From Margaritispora aquatica (taxonomy: Eukaryota; Ascomycota; Leotiomycetes; Helotiales; Discinellaceae), in the NCBI GenBank assembly GCA_007644065.1, contig VJWN01000022.1, positions 1-64,000 of the forward strand: 64,000 nucleotides of DNA, given 5' to 3'. Shown here piece after piece: positions 34,553-47,313 of this stretch; the stretch's first letter is position 1, and each line of letters opens with the position of its first letter. The position numbers and the translations under genes are program-made. The notes under the pieces are model-generated. The model saw only the letters and a list, made by a program, of their open reading frames with translations, was not told the DNA's origin and ran no database searches.

Positions 34553-37500
34553 TCACATCTTCCGACTCCACGACCCAGCTCTCAGTCCTTCACCTGGAGT
34601 ACCCCCCTTCGACTTATTCAAACATCCATAATGCACAACCTCATTATCTGGCAAGACAGCAATGACGCTGCCTCCCAATCGCTTGTGGCAGACTCCACAC
34701 ACCCTTTCGTCCGAGACAACCACTCTTCTATTTCGACCGCCTTTGGCGGTTGGAGTGCCATCTCCAAGGAGAAGTGCCGCTTGTGCTGCAACAACCTCGC
34801 TCTTTCTTAGTCCTGCCACAACACGTGCTTCATTGACTATCGAGTTTGCCGCCCGTATACGGCCTCTGAAATATGACTCGAGCTCTGCAACTGGTAGTGT
34901 CGTTGGAATAAGGTTGAGGGTTGATGATGCAGGTAGACGCGATCCATGTTTTGAGAGAAGATCCAGAGCCGGAGGCCAATTTGGATTATGCGGTGGCGGA
35001 GGAGTCAGGTAAAGCGATAGCAGTGTGTGGTATATGGAAGGTGCGGCGTCTTCCGCGTCCGAAGCATGGGTAGAATGTCTTCTAGACTGCACAGGTGACG
35101 AGACAGCAGAGTCTTGAGTGAGATGGATGCGATTGCAATACCTATGCCTTATTAGATGAGTCAAATATTAAGAATTCAAGATGGTACCTACTCTTCAGCT
35201 TTCTTGAAGTCCATTATTTTGAATACATATATCTCTAAAGCTTGCTTGTGTTGTCCCATATTGCTTAGGACAACGGCCTGGGCCTCGTAAAAGTATGCAT
35301 CTAGCACAACATTAGCACAGTAATCTTCACGGACCTGAATTTCCTACCATCTCTGGGAATTAACCCAAAAGCTTTCCCAAGAGAATACTGCTTGCTCGAG
35401 GTAAGAAAGGCGAGAAAGCGGTCCATCAATCCTATCCAGCTTTCCGTATCTCGCTCCTGCGTGCCTTTCAACTGCTGCACGTATGCTTCTACTAATCGAT
35501 TATGGAACTCTGGTGTCAAGTCATCCAATTCGTGAATGATGTGCTCGAGATACTTGACCATCAAACCTAGGTCAATCTTTTGCAAGAAATTCACAACTTT
35601 GTCTCTGGGCAGTGTCTCTGCGTTCTCAGTATCTGCCAAGAATATCTCCATAGCCAGCGCAGGATCTCGTCGTATAGGCCATTCGGCAAACTCCAATATA
35701 AGGTCGATCATCTCTGGTGGTAGATTTTGGAGGTATCCAACTGTCCTCTGAGGTCCATGAAGTGGTGCTGGACCCTCTCTCTCATCCCCTTCGGGCACAC
35801 CGAATCTCTTGAGTAACTCCAGCGCTGGGCGATGTAGCTTCTTGCCATGGAAGAAGTCCACCAGATCATTATATCTTCCACTCTCCAACAATTTCTCATT
35901 GACCACATCAGGATCACAGAAATTGGGTATTCGAAAGAGCGAGACTGCCAATGAAGGTCGAGCGAGCATATAAGATCGAAACAGGGTAGTATCGATTAGC
36001 TTAGCTGTATCACGTAGCTTCTGCTCTCGATCCTTCTCAGCTTCAGAAGCAGGAGCTGTGAGAAGAGACTCAAAGGCTTGTTGAGAATTGCCATTCTCTC
36101 CATTCTCTTCAAGAGGCTTCACCTTACCAGTTTCTGCATCTATGAATGCCTTCATCCTATTCCGTGCTTGAACTAGGAATGAACTTAGCGCAAGAGTGGC
36201 TGTAATGAGATCTTTGCCCTCCAGAGCAACATCTTCTACAGCTTGTACCTTTGTGCTTGCAGCATCGCTGGAATCTCCACCGTCTAATCTCATGAATGAT
36301 CGTATAGATGATGTGTCAGAATTCGTCTTTTGATGAGTAGTGAGTAGCCTGGTGATCGCAGCTCCTTTTGGTGCTTCCTTACCATCACTATCGCCAGCAC
36401 TGTCGCCATTGGATGTGTTGCCAGGATCATCATTTTCAGCATTGTGCTTGTCTTCCTCTCTCAGGGTTGTCAAATCCCCTGCAATTATCCGTGGGAAGAG
36501 CTTAATAACACGTTCAGGCGGAGCCTGAACATCTCTATCCATGAAGATATCCACGGCATCCTGGTATTTTCTCTGATCGAATAGTGCTTGTGCCTTCAAA
36601 ATTTTGACCTCGCGTAATCGGCCTTCCTTATTCCTTATCAATGCATCTTCTAGCATATTTAGCACGCTTATTGCCTCGTCGTGCAGTCCTTTATTAACAA
36701 GCTCATCAATCTGAGTATCGTAATCCTCAGCACCCATGCGCCAAATACAGCGTTCGCTAGCAACATGAAAGCCTTTTCCAGCATGTGCTAGACTAACAGT
36801 TGGAGGGGGAAATAGAAGTTGCTTAGCATTAGGCAACGCAATGGACTGAAGCAAAGAAAGCGTTTCTGGATTCCGTATCTCGAGTGTACCCTGAGATGGA
36901 GATTGCAAAGCCAGGATATAGGGATACGAGTAACCTACAGCATCTGGTGCCTGCTGCCACGGTATTTGGCGTTTCTCCAATGGCTTGCCTTCCGAGCTAA
37001 TGAATAGGGAATTAATATCCTTGGCGAGCAACATTTCCCCTTCAGCAAGCTTTGTAGCAAGCGGTTTCGGTATATATCCTCCAAGACCCATATATCCCAT
37101 ACTCGCAGAGCCTACACCTCCAAATCGCCCTCCCTGCGCGCCAGAAGCGCCTCCAATGGCACCTGGTCCAACAATTTCTTGTATTTCCTGGCTTAGCACA
37201 TCCACAATCACGTAACCTGAATTCATTCCACATATTATCTTTGTAGCAGATGCCCAGGTTAAAGTTTTGATAGCATCCGAGAGTGCAATTTCGGTTGAGT
37301 CTAGTTCTAGCTCGGACTCGTGCCACGACCATAGTAATAATCTCCTCTTCACGGCAACAGCCAGTCTAGATATGATTTCCGGAATTCCTGTGGCAGAATC
37401 CTTGACGATGTTCGATGTAGTGGCGAAAGTTGTCGCATTTTTGGTCTTAACAAGCTGCTCTTGTACCGTGTACGACTGAAGGTCATATATCGAGACATAG

Positions 37501-37875
37501 TAATTCGAAAGAGAAATCAAGACATTAGCTTCCTTGATGATTGCGAGTTGCTCGACAGCGCGGGTAGAGAATTTGTCAACCTCTCGCAGCAGATCAACTG
37601 GTTTTACACCACTCGACGATCCTGGCCGCGATGGTGGTTTGTCTTCTGGTTTGGCAGCTCCATTTTGTTTGCCCTTGTCCTCTTGTACTTCGTTGACCCG
37701 GTATACTCGCAAACTACCAGTGCTCAATCCCACGAGAAGTCGGTCGCCTACTTAGCTTAGCTATAGTGAAATGCAGGTAGAGACTCTTCTTACCATATGC
37801 CAGGATAGATTCAATCTTGAACTTGTCCCGCTGCCTGAGCTCAACAATAGGTCGAGCTGTGAAGGCGGACAGCAT
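34553..37875 (-). CDS. vps39: Vps39/Vam6, HOPS tethering complex subunit, 1059 aa
   Basis: Four exons: 37875-37794, 37747-35348, 35300-35192, 35141-34553; introns are 46, 47 and 50 bases; the sum is 3180 bases. It starts MLSAFTARPIVELRQRDKFKIES, so the first exon supplies the N-terminus of the CNH/beta-propeller domain (continuing STGSLRVYRV). Alpha-helical clathrin-like repeats fill the middle and C-terminal half (FDQRKYQDAVDIFM, YFYEAQAVVLSNMGQHK, YCNRIHL across exons). The C-terminus carries the Vps39 zinc-binding motif CGVCHKRL..HYGCL. HOPS tethers late endosomes to vacuoles and acts with Ypt7. A Ser-rich insertion around residues 450-500 (HKTNSDTSS type) looks disordered. Confidence 0.93.
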
Positions 37876-40295
37876 GGCTACCGTGTGCCAGCTTGGTGGA
37901 ACTGCACACCAGAGCTAAAGCGAGATCTCATTGAATTCCTGGGGTGAACGACAAGAGCCTCAATCGTGTGGAGAGCTTTGCATGGTCATCGGCGCATTGA
38001 GCTATTGTTGAGGTTGTCTGGAGCTCTTAGCTTTCCGAAATGACGGTGCCCGCGCTAGTGACCGGGGTTCGTCGTCGAAGCTCACGAAACTTGATCCTGC
38101 ATCACAACCACTAACTCGAAACTTACTAAATTGTCCATAAATCGTTGCAGTTCCTCCTTTACAGTATCTATACATCTACTCACCGTGGAGTATCCCTTGT
38201 TACCCTGGACCGATTTCATATCGATTATGGCGACACACTCGATGTTTTCAAGGATGACCAAGCACATCCATACGAATCTTCATCGAGGCCAAAACCAAGC
38301 CCTAGCATAGCGTGGTGTTGCTCGAAGCTACCTAAGTACTTTTACCATGGTATTTGCCATATGGACTGGTTGTATGCCGACATCTGGGATATTTGGACAA
38401 TCTTATACTCCAATACCTGTTCATACCTAGCCAAGCAGCCCAGCAAGTGGCAAGTGTCTTCAAGCACGCAAGCAATTCCCTAAAAATACTTCTATTTGGA
38501 GGGTAAGGATAATCGTTTGTTCGAAGAAGAAAAAATCGCTTTACTCAGTTGCAGCTAAAGTGCCATGCCAACAAGATGGGCAAGAATCACGTATATCTTG
38601 TTCAAGCTCAACAGGCATACTGGGGTCAACCTAACTGCCTACTTGGAACTCAAATCAAATGAACGATCAGTGTATGTGTCCTACTGAGGCGGAAGGGATA
38701 CTACTCCAAACATACTAGAACATCGAAGGTGCTCAAGCGAGGCGGTCTGATCGACTTTGTTTGAATTGATACGCAATCCAATAGAGAGACCACTCTTTGG
38801 GATATGCCAAATCATGCGACGCATTGAAGAATTGAAGAATTGTACAGATAAGTATAGACAGCCTAAGGTATACCAATAGAGTCGGTAAGGAGGGGAGTGA
38901 ATAATTTACTATAGTAGTAAGTGTGCTCTCCAAAACAACCTGTGATCAAGAAGAATGTGGCAGCATCGAATATCATCATACCTACCACGATCCCCTGCTA
39001 TTGGTTGCTGGTGCTAACAGTGTCTATTGTTTCTAAAAAGTATAAGTAGTATGTTTTATGATCATTAGCTTCTCATGTATACGAAGAGCATGTAGGTAGG
39101 TATGTATACAGCTTAACCGATGTTGACGCGCAGCACGCAGCGAGTGGGCATAAGTGACATTAGATAGGTAGCTACTAGAGCATCATTTCATATTTCATAT
39201 TTCATATTTCATGGGCAGAGATAAAGCAGGTGCAACCAATTATGGAAATATATGTGGAGGATTGGAAGAAGCTTGGAGCTTGGCTTTATGATCTTGTGAT
39301 TCTTCCGTACACCGCACTCCGCACTCTTGGTGCATATCCCGTGCATGAGCTTGATGTTTATGAAGACAAACAAGATAAAGGGCGAGCATATATGATTGGC
39401 CTTGTTCTAGAAATGGTTATAATTAGTCAATCAAAGGAAGGGATGAGATAGATCGAGCATTGCCAACATATTAGTGTACCTTACAGGCTTCCTCTCTTCA
39501 AAACCTACTGATTAAAGCTGTCATAAAGCAAGCAGAAAGAAGAGCATGAGATACAGAAATTCCTTGGTAGCTAGTACGATTTATCGTTAATAGCTTACCT
39601 TCTCTACCACCCACTGAGATACTTGATGGCTCTGCTTATTATTTATTCTTGTTCCTTACATAAGGTATATATTACTTACATATTACTGACAAGTATTGAT
39701 TGACCTGACTCCACATTTCCCCACATCGGCAAGAGGCGAGAAACGAACCTCGAATCTTGGTGTGCAAGGTTTTGCTGTGGCTCGTGTGGCCTGTCCGAGC
39801 CTGTGTGAGTGGACTGTAAAGACTGGGTGGTGGTGCGAGGGACGAGAGAGTGGTGCGTGCAGTGCATCAAAGAACTGCATCAACAGGGCATCTCCGAACT
39901 ATCCTTGCTCTTGCCCGTGACTGACCTTACTTTGCGTTCTACTCTACCTACCGAGCTATCTGCCCTCTTTTCACGATCCAGTTTCCAGTACCTTACTTTG
40001 TACTCTCTATAGCTGCTCCCTCTTTTCTCTGCCAATACCTACCTAAGGAACCTGTGTCCAAGGTACTTACTTGGTTAACACCAAGGACGAGATTACAATA
40101 GGACTTTGCCTTATTTTAAAGTTTCTCGTACCTGCAAAGCCGCTACAACCCACCGTACCACACACAAGATCTTTCTCCACACAATCACACAACCACATAC
40201 CCTACTTTACCACAACCACAAACACACACAATACAGTGTGCTTTCGAGTCCGGTCGATCTTCTACAAGCACAAGTGCTCTGCAATATCATGCGAG
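37876..40295. other. Intergenic 2.4 kb between divergent vps39 and the DUF4050 gene, no supported gene
   Basis: Contains both promoters. A 69-codon frame (ATG 39242 to 39451) looks protein-like but has no partner exons or known domain. Four tandem copies of a TTTCATA unit lie at 39186-39213. The stretch 40100-40290 is rich in CACACAC-type leader sequence. Confidence 0.5.
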
Positions 40296-42045
40296 ATGCC
40301 ACCAGGTGAGGACGTCCAACCGGGCTATACCGATCACCAACCACCAAATGAACTGGCACACGACCTAAACGATCTAGCCCTGGAAGCTAGAGAGCGAGAT
40401 ATGTCTCTGTCTAAGACTATCCCGGCACAAGTGCAAGTGCATCCTACCATCCCCAATCCGTCGTCGTCCTCAAATCCGCTGGACTCCTCCAATGTCTCTC
40501 CTTATCCTCTCCAAAGCAAAATTGGAGATGTTGGCAATGCGACTGTCTTCGAATCTCCTGTCGATGTAGAAGTCTCAACACCTGACCCCTCCCAAATCCC
40601 CGCAGACGCCTCCAAGGAGGGGAAGAAGCATTCTCAAGGTAAGAATACCCAATCATATCGCCGGAATGTGGACATTGGTGGCTTCACTCTGGTCATGATC
40701 TCAAGACTAATCGATGTTTTCCATAGTCACACCACAGTCTTCAACCATACTACCTAATCAGCTTGAGCCAAGCAATCTACAAACTGCGACGACTACACCT
40801 GATAGTGAAGCTCAATCTGCATTAGAAGATCAACCACCTCAATCGCCCAGCCCATTGCCAGAACTCGACAGCACATTAGACAGACCTGCGCACGTAGCTG
40901 GCTCTGGAACTGGGGATAATATGTTTTTTGGTCAAAGTACTGCGCAAGCTGCACAACGTCGGCGTAATATGGCGAATACCAATGCATTGACCGACTACGA
41001 AGCTGATATGACGAGCAAAGATCGCGCAAAGCAGAAAGAGGCGGTGAAGAGATACTTGACTGAGAGGGTGAAGCAAGACTGGACTTGGGAATGGCCTCGA
41101 CCTGACCCTGCGACTTCGCCAGAGGCTTCACCTGAGACGTCTCCCACGTTCGATGATCGAGTCTATACAGGTGAAGAGCAGTGGAAAGAACGAGATGAGT
41201 GGATCAGTAATGCTAGCGAAGGTGAGGATTCTGTAGGCATGCCGACATATGTTTCGAGTCCAGACACCCCCTCAACACGGAATAGTCCTTTTCGATTTGA
41301 AAGTCCAGATGGGGTTGGAGACACACTGAAGAGGACACAATGGCAGCGGAAACAACGCCGCAAGAAGCGTTTAGGAGAGGAGATGGCTTGGAATGTTGGC
41401 TTGCAATGCTTTGTGGCCAGGAGGGATGCTTGGACTGGTGCACGCAAAGTCACTAGATCTTCGTTAGGCATGGTTCCTCTCACAAAGGCTCAGCGTTCTT
41501 CTGTGTCCAGTGGAGATGGGAGCAGCTCGACAGCCATAGAAAAAGAAGATGAAGATGAGTGGGAGGACGACATTGAGATTCCCATCGCGCCCCCAATACT
41601 TCCTCCAGACAATCAGATGAGAGCTTCGATCTTACCAGGCGCATATAATACCATCTACGATAAAGTTGTTGTGCAGTCATTGCAACCGAGCTGTCCAATG
41701 AATCTTAAGGACGTTACCCGTAGTTGCGTACAGGGCTGGAAGCGAGATGGGGAATGGCCACCAAAACCAACCCTTCCCGAGCCAAAGAGGAGAAGTAGGA
41801 AGATGAGCGTGGCAAGCTTGTTTGGTTTGAATAGTCATGAAAAGGGCGAGCAACTGAAACAGGCTGAAAATGAGAAAGTACCAACAGTCGAGAAGAAACC
41901 TTCGACAGGCAGTGGTATTCGCAAGAGTATTCAAAAGATTTTGAATCTTGGTCATCACGCCCACAAGGATAAAGATTCCAACCCAGCGAATGGCAGTAGG
42001 AAGATGTCGAAGGCAAGTGCGGATTCTCCAGTTGCTGGTGCATGA
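40296..42045 (+). CDS. DUF4050 / Gag1-like clamp domain protein (PF13259 type), 553 aa
   Basis: Two exons, 40296-40638 and 40727-42045, split by an 88-base intron (GTAAGA to CATAG) in phase. The start is MPPGEDVQPG. The first 200 residues are polar and Ser/Pro-rich. The conserved part begins near NMFFGQSTAQAAQRRR, then DRAKQKEAVKRYL, LKRTQWQRKQRRKKRLGEE, and the C-terminal clamp-domain core IYDKVVVQSLQPSCPMNL, GWKRDGEWPP. The tail is basic. This family is widespread in fungi and poorly characterised, so no specific function is claimed. The name Gag1 here has nothing to do with retroviral gag. Confidence 0.85.
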
Positions 42046-42730
42046 GCATTAATGATGGGCGATGACATGAATCCATGATATTGATGCATACATTGGTCGG
42101 CGCTTGGTTATGTTTTGGATTGGAAGCGGTGGTGTTGAGTACGCTCATCATCAATAGGTGGCGTTTGTCGAATAGTTGCCTAATATTCCTAATAAAGCTA
42201 TCCCTGTCTGCGCTGAACAATATTTTGCCGTAAGATTTATACTATTCTGGAAAGTATTTAACTTTGAGTTTCTTTATGTTTTGACGATGGCCTTCATTGC
42301 TTAACGGAAGTGACATATTGAAATTTCGCTATTACAAGGCTTGATTGGCCTTAGTCAAATGGGTTTCATTCGAGGCTGAATATCTCCTCAGTCTGAATTC
42401 TGCGGTAATGTACTTCCGAATCTGATTCTCAAGAACTTTCTGTAGCAAAGTCATACTTCAATCTACTTGGCATTATATCCTATCTTCATGTCCTCTGAGT
42501 ATGGGATTCGGAAAAGACACACAACATTGTTGAGGTAAGTTTTCGATTACCCACTTTCTTGCCACTAAGCTAAGCCAAGAGACTTTGGTCTCTTGCCAAT
42601 CAACTAAAACCATGTGGGGGTCTCTCTAATTGTAGTCTTACTTGTCAAGTACATCTGCAACCGCTGTTATCATCTAATATCTATTTCACATCTATCCATA
42701 GCCAAAGAGTAAAGCTGAAATACTCAAAGC
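42046..42730. other. Convergent intergenic spacer, nothing recognised
   Basis: About 685 bases between the DUF4050 stop and the SET gene stop. It is expected to hold both 3' UTRs and polyadenylation sites. Confidence 0.5.
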
Positions 42731-44482
42731 TCAAGCTGACAAATCTACACTTGCGGTACTTTGGGACAGTGCTTCCTCTGTGCACCTCCCACACTGACAA
42801 GCCATACCAAACCATCCCATCAACTTTTTCCTTCTTTGAACAACACTCAAGGCATTCCCAACAGGGCCGATGTAACTGATACAAAGCTCTTCTCCTTTCT
42901 TGCAATCTCTTGTTGCAAACATGGTGACATCACTACTGCCAGTGTCGTGCCTCCAATCGACATTCGGCCCACAGCTATGATTCAGCATACTATAAAGACC
43001 ACTGATACTCGTCCCAGGCCAGTTCTCCAAGGTTTGACCATGCTTATTGTTCTGCAACGGACATTTCATGGTATGCAAAACCCACGTGTCGTATAGCGCA
43101 TTGGTGAATACGTTGACATTAAGTGTCTGCAAGATTTCGATTGGTTTCTGGATATGGTCCTCGAAGTTGAAAATGATGAGCTTGGGTTCTTTGAATCCAT
43201 ATGCGGGTGTCAGTCGGACTAAGAGTTTGCTTTTCAGAGGATGCTCAGCTTTCTCCTCGAGACTCATCGCTAAAACTTTTAATAAGAGCAAAGCATCGAG
43301 CGAGAAGTCCGTGGTGGTGGTAGCTTCTTTCGCAAGTGTGTAGAGATATTCGAAATCTTTGCCACAGATAGGAGCATGAAATGTTTTGGCTGCTGTGTCG
43401 GCGCATGTTTGCGAGCAGTAAAGCACAGAACAACAGGTATTCCAGAAGTTCTTGATAGGAGCTGCACAGCATGTCGGGCATCCACTCGGATCGGCATCTA
43501 CAGCCACGGAGCCTGCCGACATATTGTCAATCAACACTATTTCTCCTGAAACGATGTCTCTCGTTGCGATTACACCGATACAATCGTCTTCAGTTCTGGC
43601 CTCCTCTTCACCATCTGCTGCGATATTGCGGATGGTACTCCGCACTACCATGCAATTCGTCGATACTCTCCGGAAATCCTCCTCGATGCCCGCAAAGACC
43701 AACTCATCCCTGACCAAGTAATCTTCTGTCATGAAGGGATACGGCGTGGGATAAACGCCTCCATTCGTCAAGGTGTTCATCATTTGAGCTTCGGTCATCT
43801 CTCCACTCTCTAGCTTCACCTTCAAGATTGTTTCCCTCTGGGCATACCATGCATCAGCATTTGAAGCCTCACTTGGGAAGAACTCATCATCAGGAAACTT
43901 TTTTACGGCCTCCTTGCTCATGCGCACATAATCGCCACAGCAATTCGCAGCCATGAGTCCTTCCATCAGCTCTGTCCAGATTTGTAGTTCCAGTCTCTTC
44001 AGCATCTCCTCAACCTTCGTAACAAGCAGTTCAGGTGTCGACACCGTATCCGCCCATCGCATCCATGCCGGATCAGTCGTATGCAGCACATAAGTCTTCA
44101 ATCTGAAAGCCTTTCTGACTTCATTACCCAGGTCTGAGTTCGGCTCATTCAACCCAGCCTCGACCAGGAGACGCGCTTTATACACATCCCCCAGGGCAAG
44201 CTCAGGGTAGCCAAGCAGACGGAGACAATTCCCACGATTGAGCCAGATTTCTGGATCATACGGAAATGACTCCAGGGCCTTCGTAAAACTCACAACCTCC
44301 GCGCTCTCACTAGCAAATCGCTAGAGGAAATTAGCGAGGGTGAATAGGGGAGTGTGTTGTGAGATGCCCGATGTGGGGGTTTTAAACACAGAGCTACAAA
44401 CTTCAGGGTCCAGGCTCTCAAAGGGTGCTACTTCACATGCTGAAGAGGGCGAGTACTGTGCGAAGTTCCATGGGGGATCCAT
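42731..44482 (-). CDS. TPR-SET domain protein with MYND-like zinc motif (SMYD-type lysine methyltransferase), 556 aa
   Basis: Exons 44482-44402 and 44320-42731. The proposed 81-base intron removes an in-frame TAG and has a GCTAAT branch site and CTCTAG acceptor; the donor GTTTGT was chosen because it keeps phase 0 and is the less certain end. The protein starts MDPPWNFAQY, then a TPR-like pair (ALESFPYDPEIWLNRGNCL). A Cys-rich MYND-like cluster lies near residues 307-354 (CPTCC, CSVLYCSQTC, FHAPIC). SET signatures are MLNHSCGPN near 474 and GEELCISYI near 503, followed by a post-SET CQCGRC. SMYD-type enzymes methylate lysines using SAM; the target here is unknown. Confidence 0.82.
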
Positions 44483-46241
44483 TTCGAGGTACTGGTTGAT
44501 TTGCTTATTTGCTTTTGGTGCATATATTCCTGTTTTGGTAACTGTGGCGGGGTTTTCGTACAACTCGAAAATTTCGAGGTGGGATGTTTAAGTGGTTCTG
44601 ATTCTGAATGCCATAATTTTAAGCATTTGGCTGTGGCAACAACAACCTACTTCATTTTTATGGGAGGGGCAATATAAATAAGTGGATACAATAGCTTCTG
44701 CCGAAACTGGCCCGGATGCATCGAGTTGCGTCTCCCGTCTCCTCAAGCTTTGGAAAGAACTTTGATGTATTGGAATTCACAACAAACGCTTTCATCGGTC
44801 GATCGGAACATCAACCGGCTCAAAAGAGTGCTAGTTTGCTATGGCGATTCTGTTGTGAATTGTATCATTTCACTCACTCCTACTGCAAGTTTAGCTTACC
44901 CCAAATCAGGAAAGTCAAGGGAGGACTTCCAAAGATTTGCTGTTGCTTGTACCGTATGTTTGCAAACGTTACATCTATAACCTTGGTTGAAGAAGTTCCT
45001 CGAGAGGCGAAGGAGTGGGTTTGAGTTTGTAAGGAACTGTCAAATAAAGATGACACTTTGAACGCATCAGCACTCACTTCTCGGTTATGGAGATATAGAA
45101 TCATTCAGTTTGTCAGCTGAGGGCTTCAGCATTTATTCAGACCCTGCTTTCCTACTGCCAGTGCATATACGCTCAAGTGTATCGTCATCAAGTTGAGGAG
45201 GCGATACTGAATTCAGAAGTCTAGCTACTTCAACTGTGTCTCCTAAGAACGCTATGCCAGAGCATCACGGCTGTGAGATTTCGGCAATGAAAGCATCAGC
45301 TTTGCTGATAAATTCTCCAGAGCTCGAGTATGTTGATACTACAGACAAAAACAGACTGCGGTATAGGTAATCACATTGGGAGTGCACTGTGGGGGAAAGA
45401 AAAATGAATCTACCCGAATGCATGGTGTGCCAGATATGAATCACTCTGACGCTATCGAAATCTCCGTTACATCATGCACCGAAAGTACACACTGAGTCAA
45501 CTCTAGATCAACAACCAGGTTATTACCTTGCCTCTTTTGTCCCGGCGACTTCCAGAAGCAATCGTCTCTACCATCGCCAAGCAAGTCCGCGTCCAGAGCC
45601 GCGACATCACACAGCACACGAATTGTCTGCCTTAAAAAGACGCAGGCATTTCCAGCCCTACGCCCAGCAATGAATCATGTCTCCATGACGAAATCCCACC
45701 AGAGCGTCGTGTGCAAAATTCTGCACTGGCTGAGTAATAACCTTAGATCGTAGACTCATACCGGCCCAGCCAATCACATCATTCCATGCCCCGCAAAACC
45801 TCGCCAGGCAGCATCGAATCGCACTTCTCCCCCTATTGGAAGCGAGATGTGCTCTTAGTGTGCTGAGTGGGACCGATTTTATCCTAGTGGAAGAATGTAA
45901 GAGCGGGATAATATTCTGACGGTTTGTTGTTCAGGCAGCGATATTTTGTGGCTTTGACTTGCGGTGTTGCGGTGTTGGTGTTGGAAAATTTTGGACAGTC
46001 AGTTGATGTGAGCATGGCTAAATACGTCTTGCTTTTCCTTGTGATAGGGAAACTCAATTGATCCTTTTCATAGACTACTTTAAGCTTCTCTGAACCCCAT
46101 TGAATCAACTCATCCTTTTGATTAAAAATCTATAAAATCCGAATTGTTCACAGCAAGCGAGTCCCAACTCTACACTAGGCTTCACTACAATTGCCTCTAA
46201 ATTTCAAACATTCCAACACAACACAAGATACAAGGTCAACA
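44483..46241. other. Divergent intergenic 1.8 kb, no supported gene
   Basis: Promoters of the SET gene and the WW gene. Open frames at 44716-45024 and 45884-46108 have no recognisable protein features. Confidence 0.5.
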
Positions 46242-46788
46242 ATGAATACCTCACTCCAATCACACTCGGGTCTGCACACCGACACAGCAGGAAGGCAATT
46301 ACCAATGGGATGGGAGCGACATGAGACAATCTACGGCGTGGCTTACTACATTGACCAATTCACGGAAACCACCACTTGGGAGAGTCCTGTACAGGTTAGT
46401 TAGTCTTTGCTCACCCATATCGCATCACATCCAATTTCTGTTTTCACAACACATGAACAGCTCCTGACAATTATAGACGACGTCACAGAAGCAAAGCGTA
46501 GCAACCAACGCCAACGGTGACCAGGAAGACCTCATGCCACTTCTGGGTAGCAAGCAGCGTGCGTCGGCGGAGAAGTTCCACAGCGAGAAGGACACAGAGG
46601 TGATGAGGAGCAGTGAGCGTGTGGCGAGCGAGAAAGAGTCTCGCTCATTCATGGGGAAATCTAAGAGAGCGAGTGAGAAGGGGGAGGAGAAGAAGAGGAG
46701 GGCAACGAAGAAGGATGAGATGGTTTATGTGGAGAATTTGGGGTGGTTGCCGAAGGGGAAGATGAATTACTTGGTTAATCATATGTGA
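46242..46788 (+). CDS. WW-domain protein, 154 aa
   Basis: Exons 46242-46394 and 46477-46788 with an 82-base intron (GTTAGT donor, CTCCTGAC branch, TTATAG acceptor), phase 0. A WW domain covers residues about 20-50: LPMGWERHETIYGVAYY and TETTTWESP supply the two tryptophans, the aromatic pair and the terminal proline. The rest is charged and helix-like (KRASEKGEEKKRRATKK), with a final Trp-containing segment (VENLGWLPKGKMNYL). WW domains bind proline-rich partners; which ones is unknown. It converges with the polygalacturonase gene. Confidence 0.78.
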
Positions 46789-47313
46789 GAAGGGAAGGGA
46801 CAAATGAGGTAGTGGTGTGAAGAGTACACTTGTTGGCGATGGCACACTCACTGAGCTTGTGAAGGTGTAGGGAGAGGGAGCAGGAAGCCAAGTGATGATG
46901 AAAAGCGGCGATGAGTTGAAAGAGAAGCGAACGGCTCATTTGGATTTGATACCTTAGGAAGGGAGTTGAGGTTTGTTCCTGCTTTGGGATATGTCGAGCA
47001 AGCTGTAACGATGAGATATGAATGAAAAATACTTTAATAATGCTTTGGGCATTTTTCGTACCGAGTGTACTGCTATCTGTGACAAGCTAAATTAATCGTC
47101 AATGAGACTGATTCCCATGCTGGCTTTATGGTCAGGAAGCATTATTTGTTTGCCAAGCATTCTTTCACAAACACTCGATTTGTTACTTTCTTGAAATGAG
47201 AGAACGCGTGGCACATTTTACGACTTTTCACTGCTGATTTTTTGCTAGTGTTCCGCGGGATTTACAGCCACAACACATCATCCACTGATCTCACCTCACC
47301 AACCGAGTCTCGT
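46789..47313. other. Convergent intergenic spacer, nothing recognised
   Basis: About 525 bases between two stop codons; expected 3' UTRs only. Confidence 0.5.

Noticed and set aside
34475..34810. 111-codon + strand frame between gon7 and vps39
   Set aside because: Mostly antisense to the conserved Vps39 C-terminal exon, including its zinc motif.
39242..39451. 69-codon + frame in the vps39-DUF4050 spacer
   Set aside because: Protein-like composition but no recognisable family, exon partner or regulatory context.
39735..39770. Possible tRNA T-arm (GAACCTCGAATC)
   Set aside because: Does not fit the GGTTCGANNCC box on either strand, and no cloverleaf stems were found around it.
44483..44563. 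Longer N-terminus of the SET protein
   Set aside because: The extension begins at a non-ATG codon; ATG 44482 is the first usable start.
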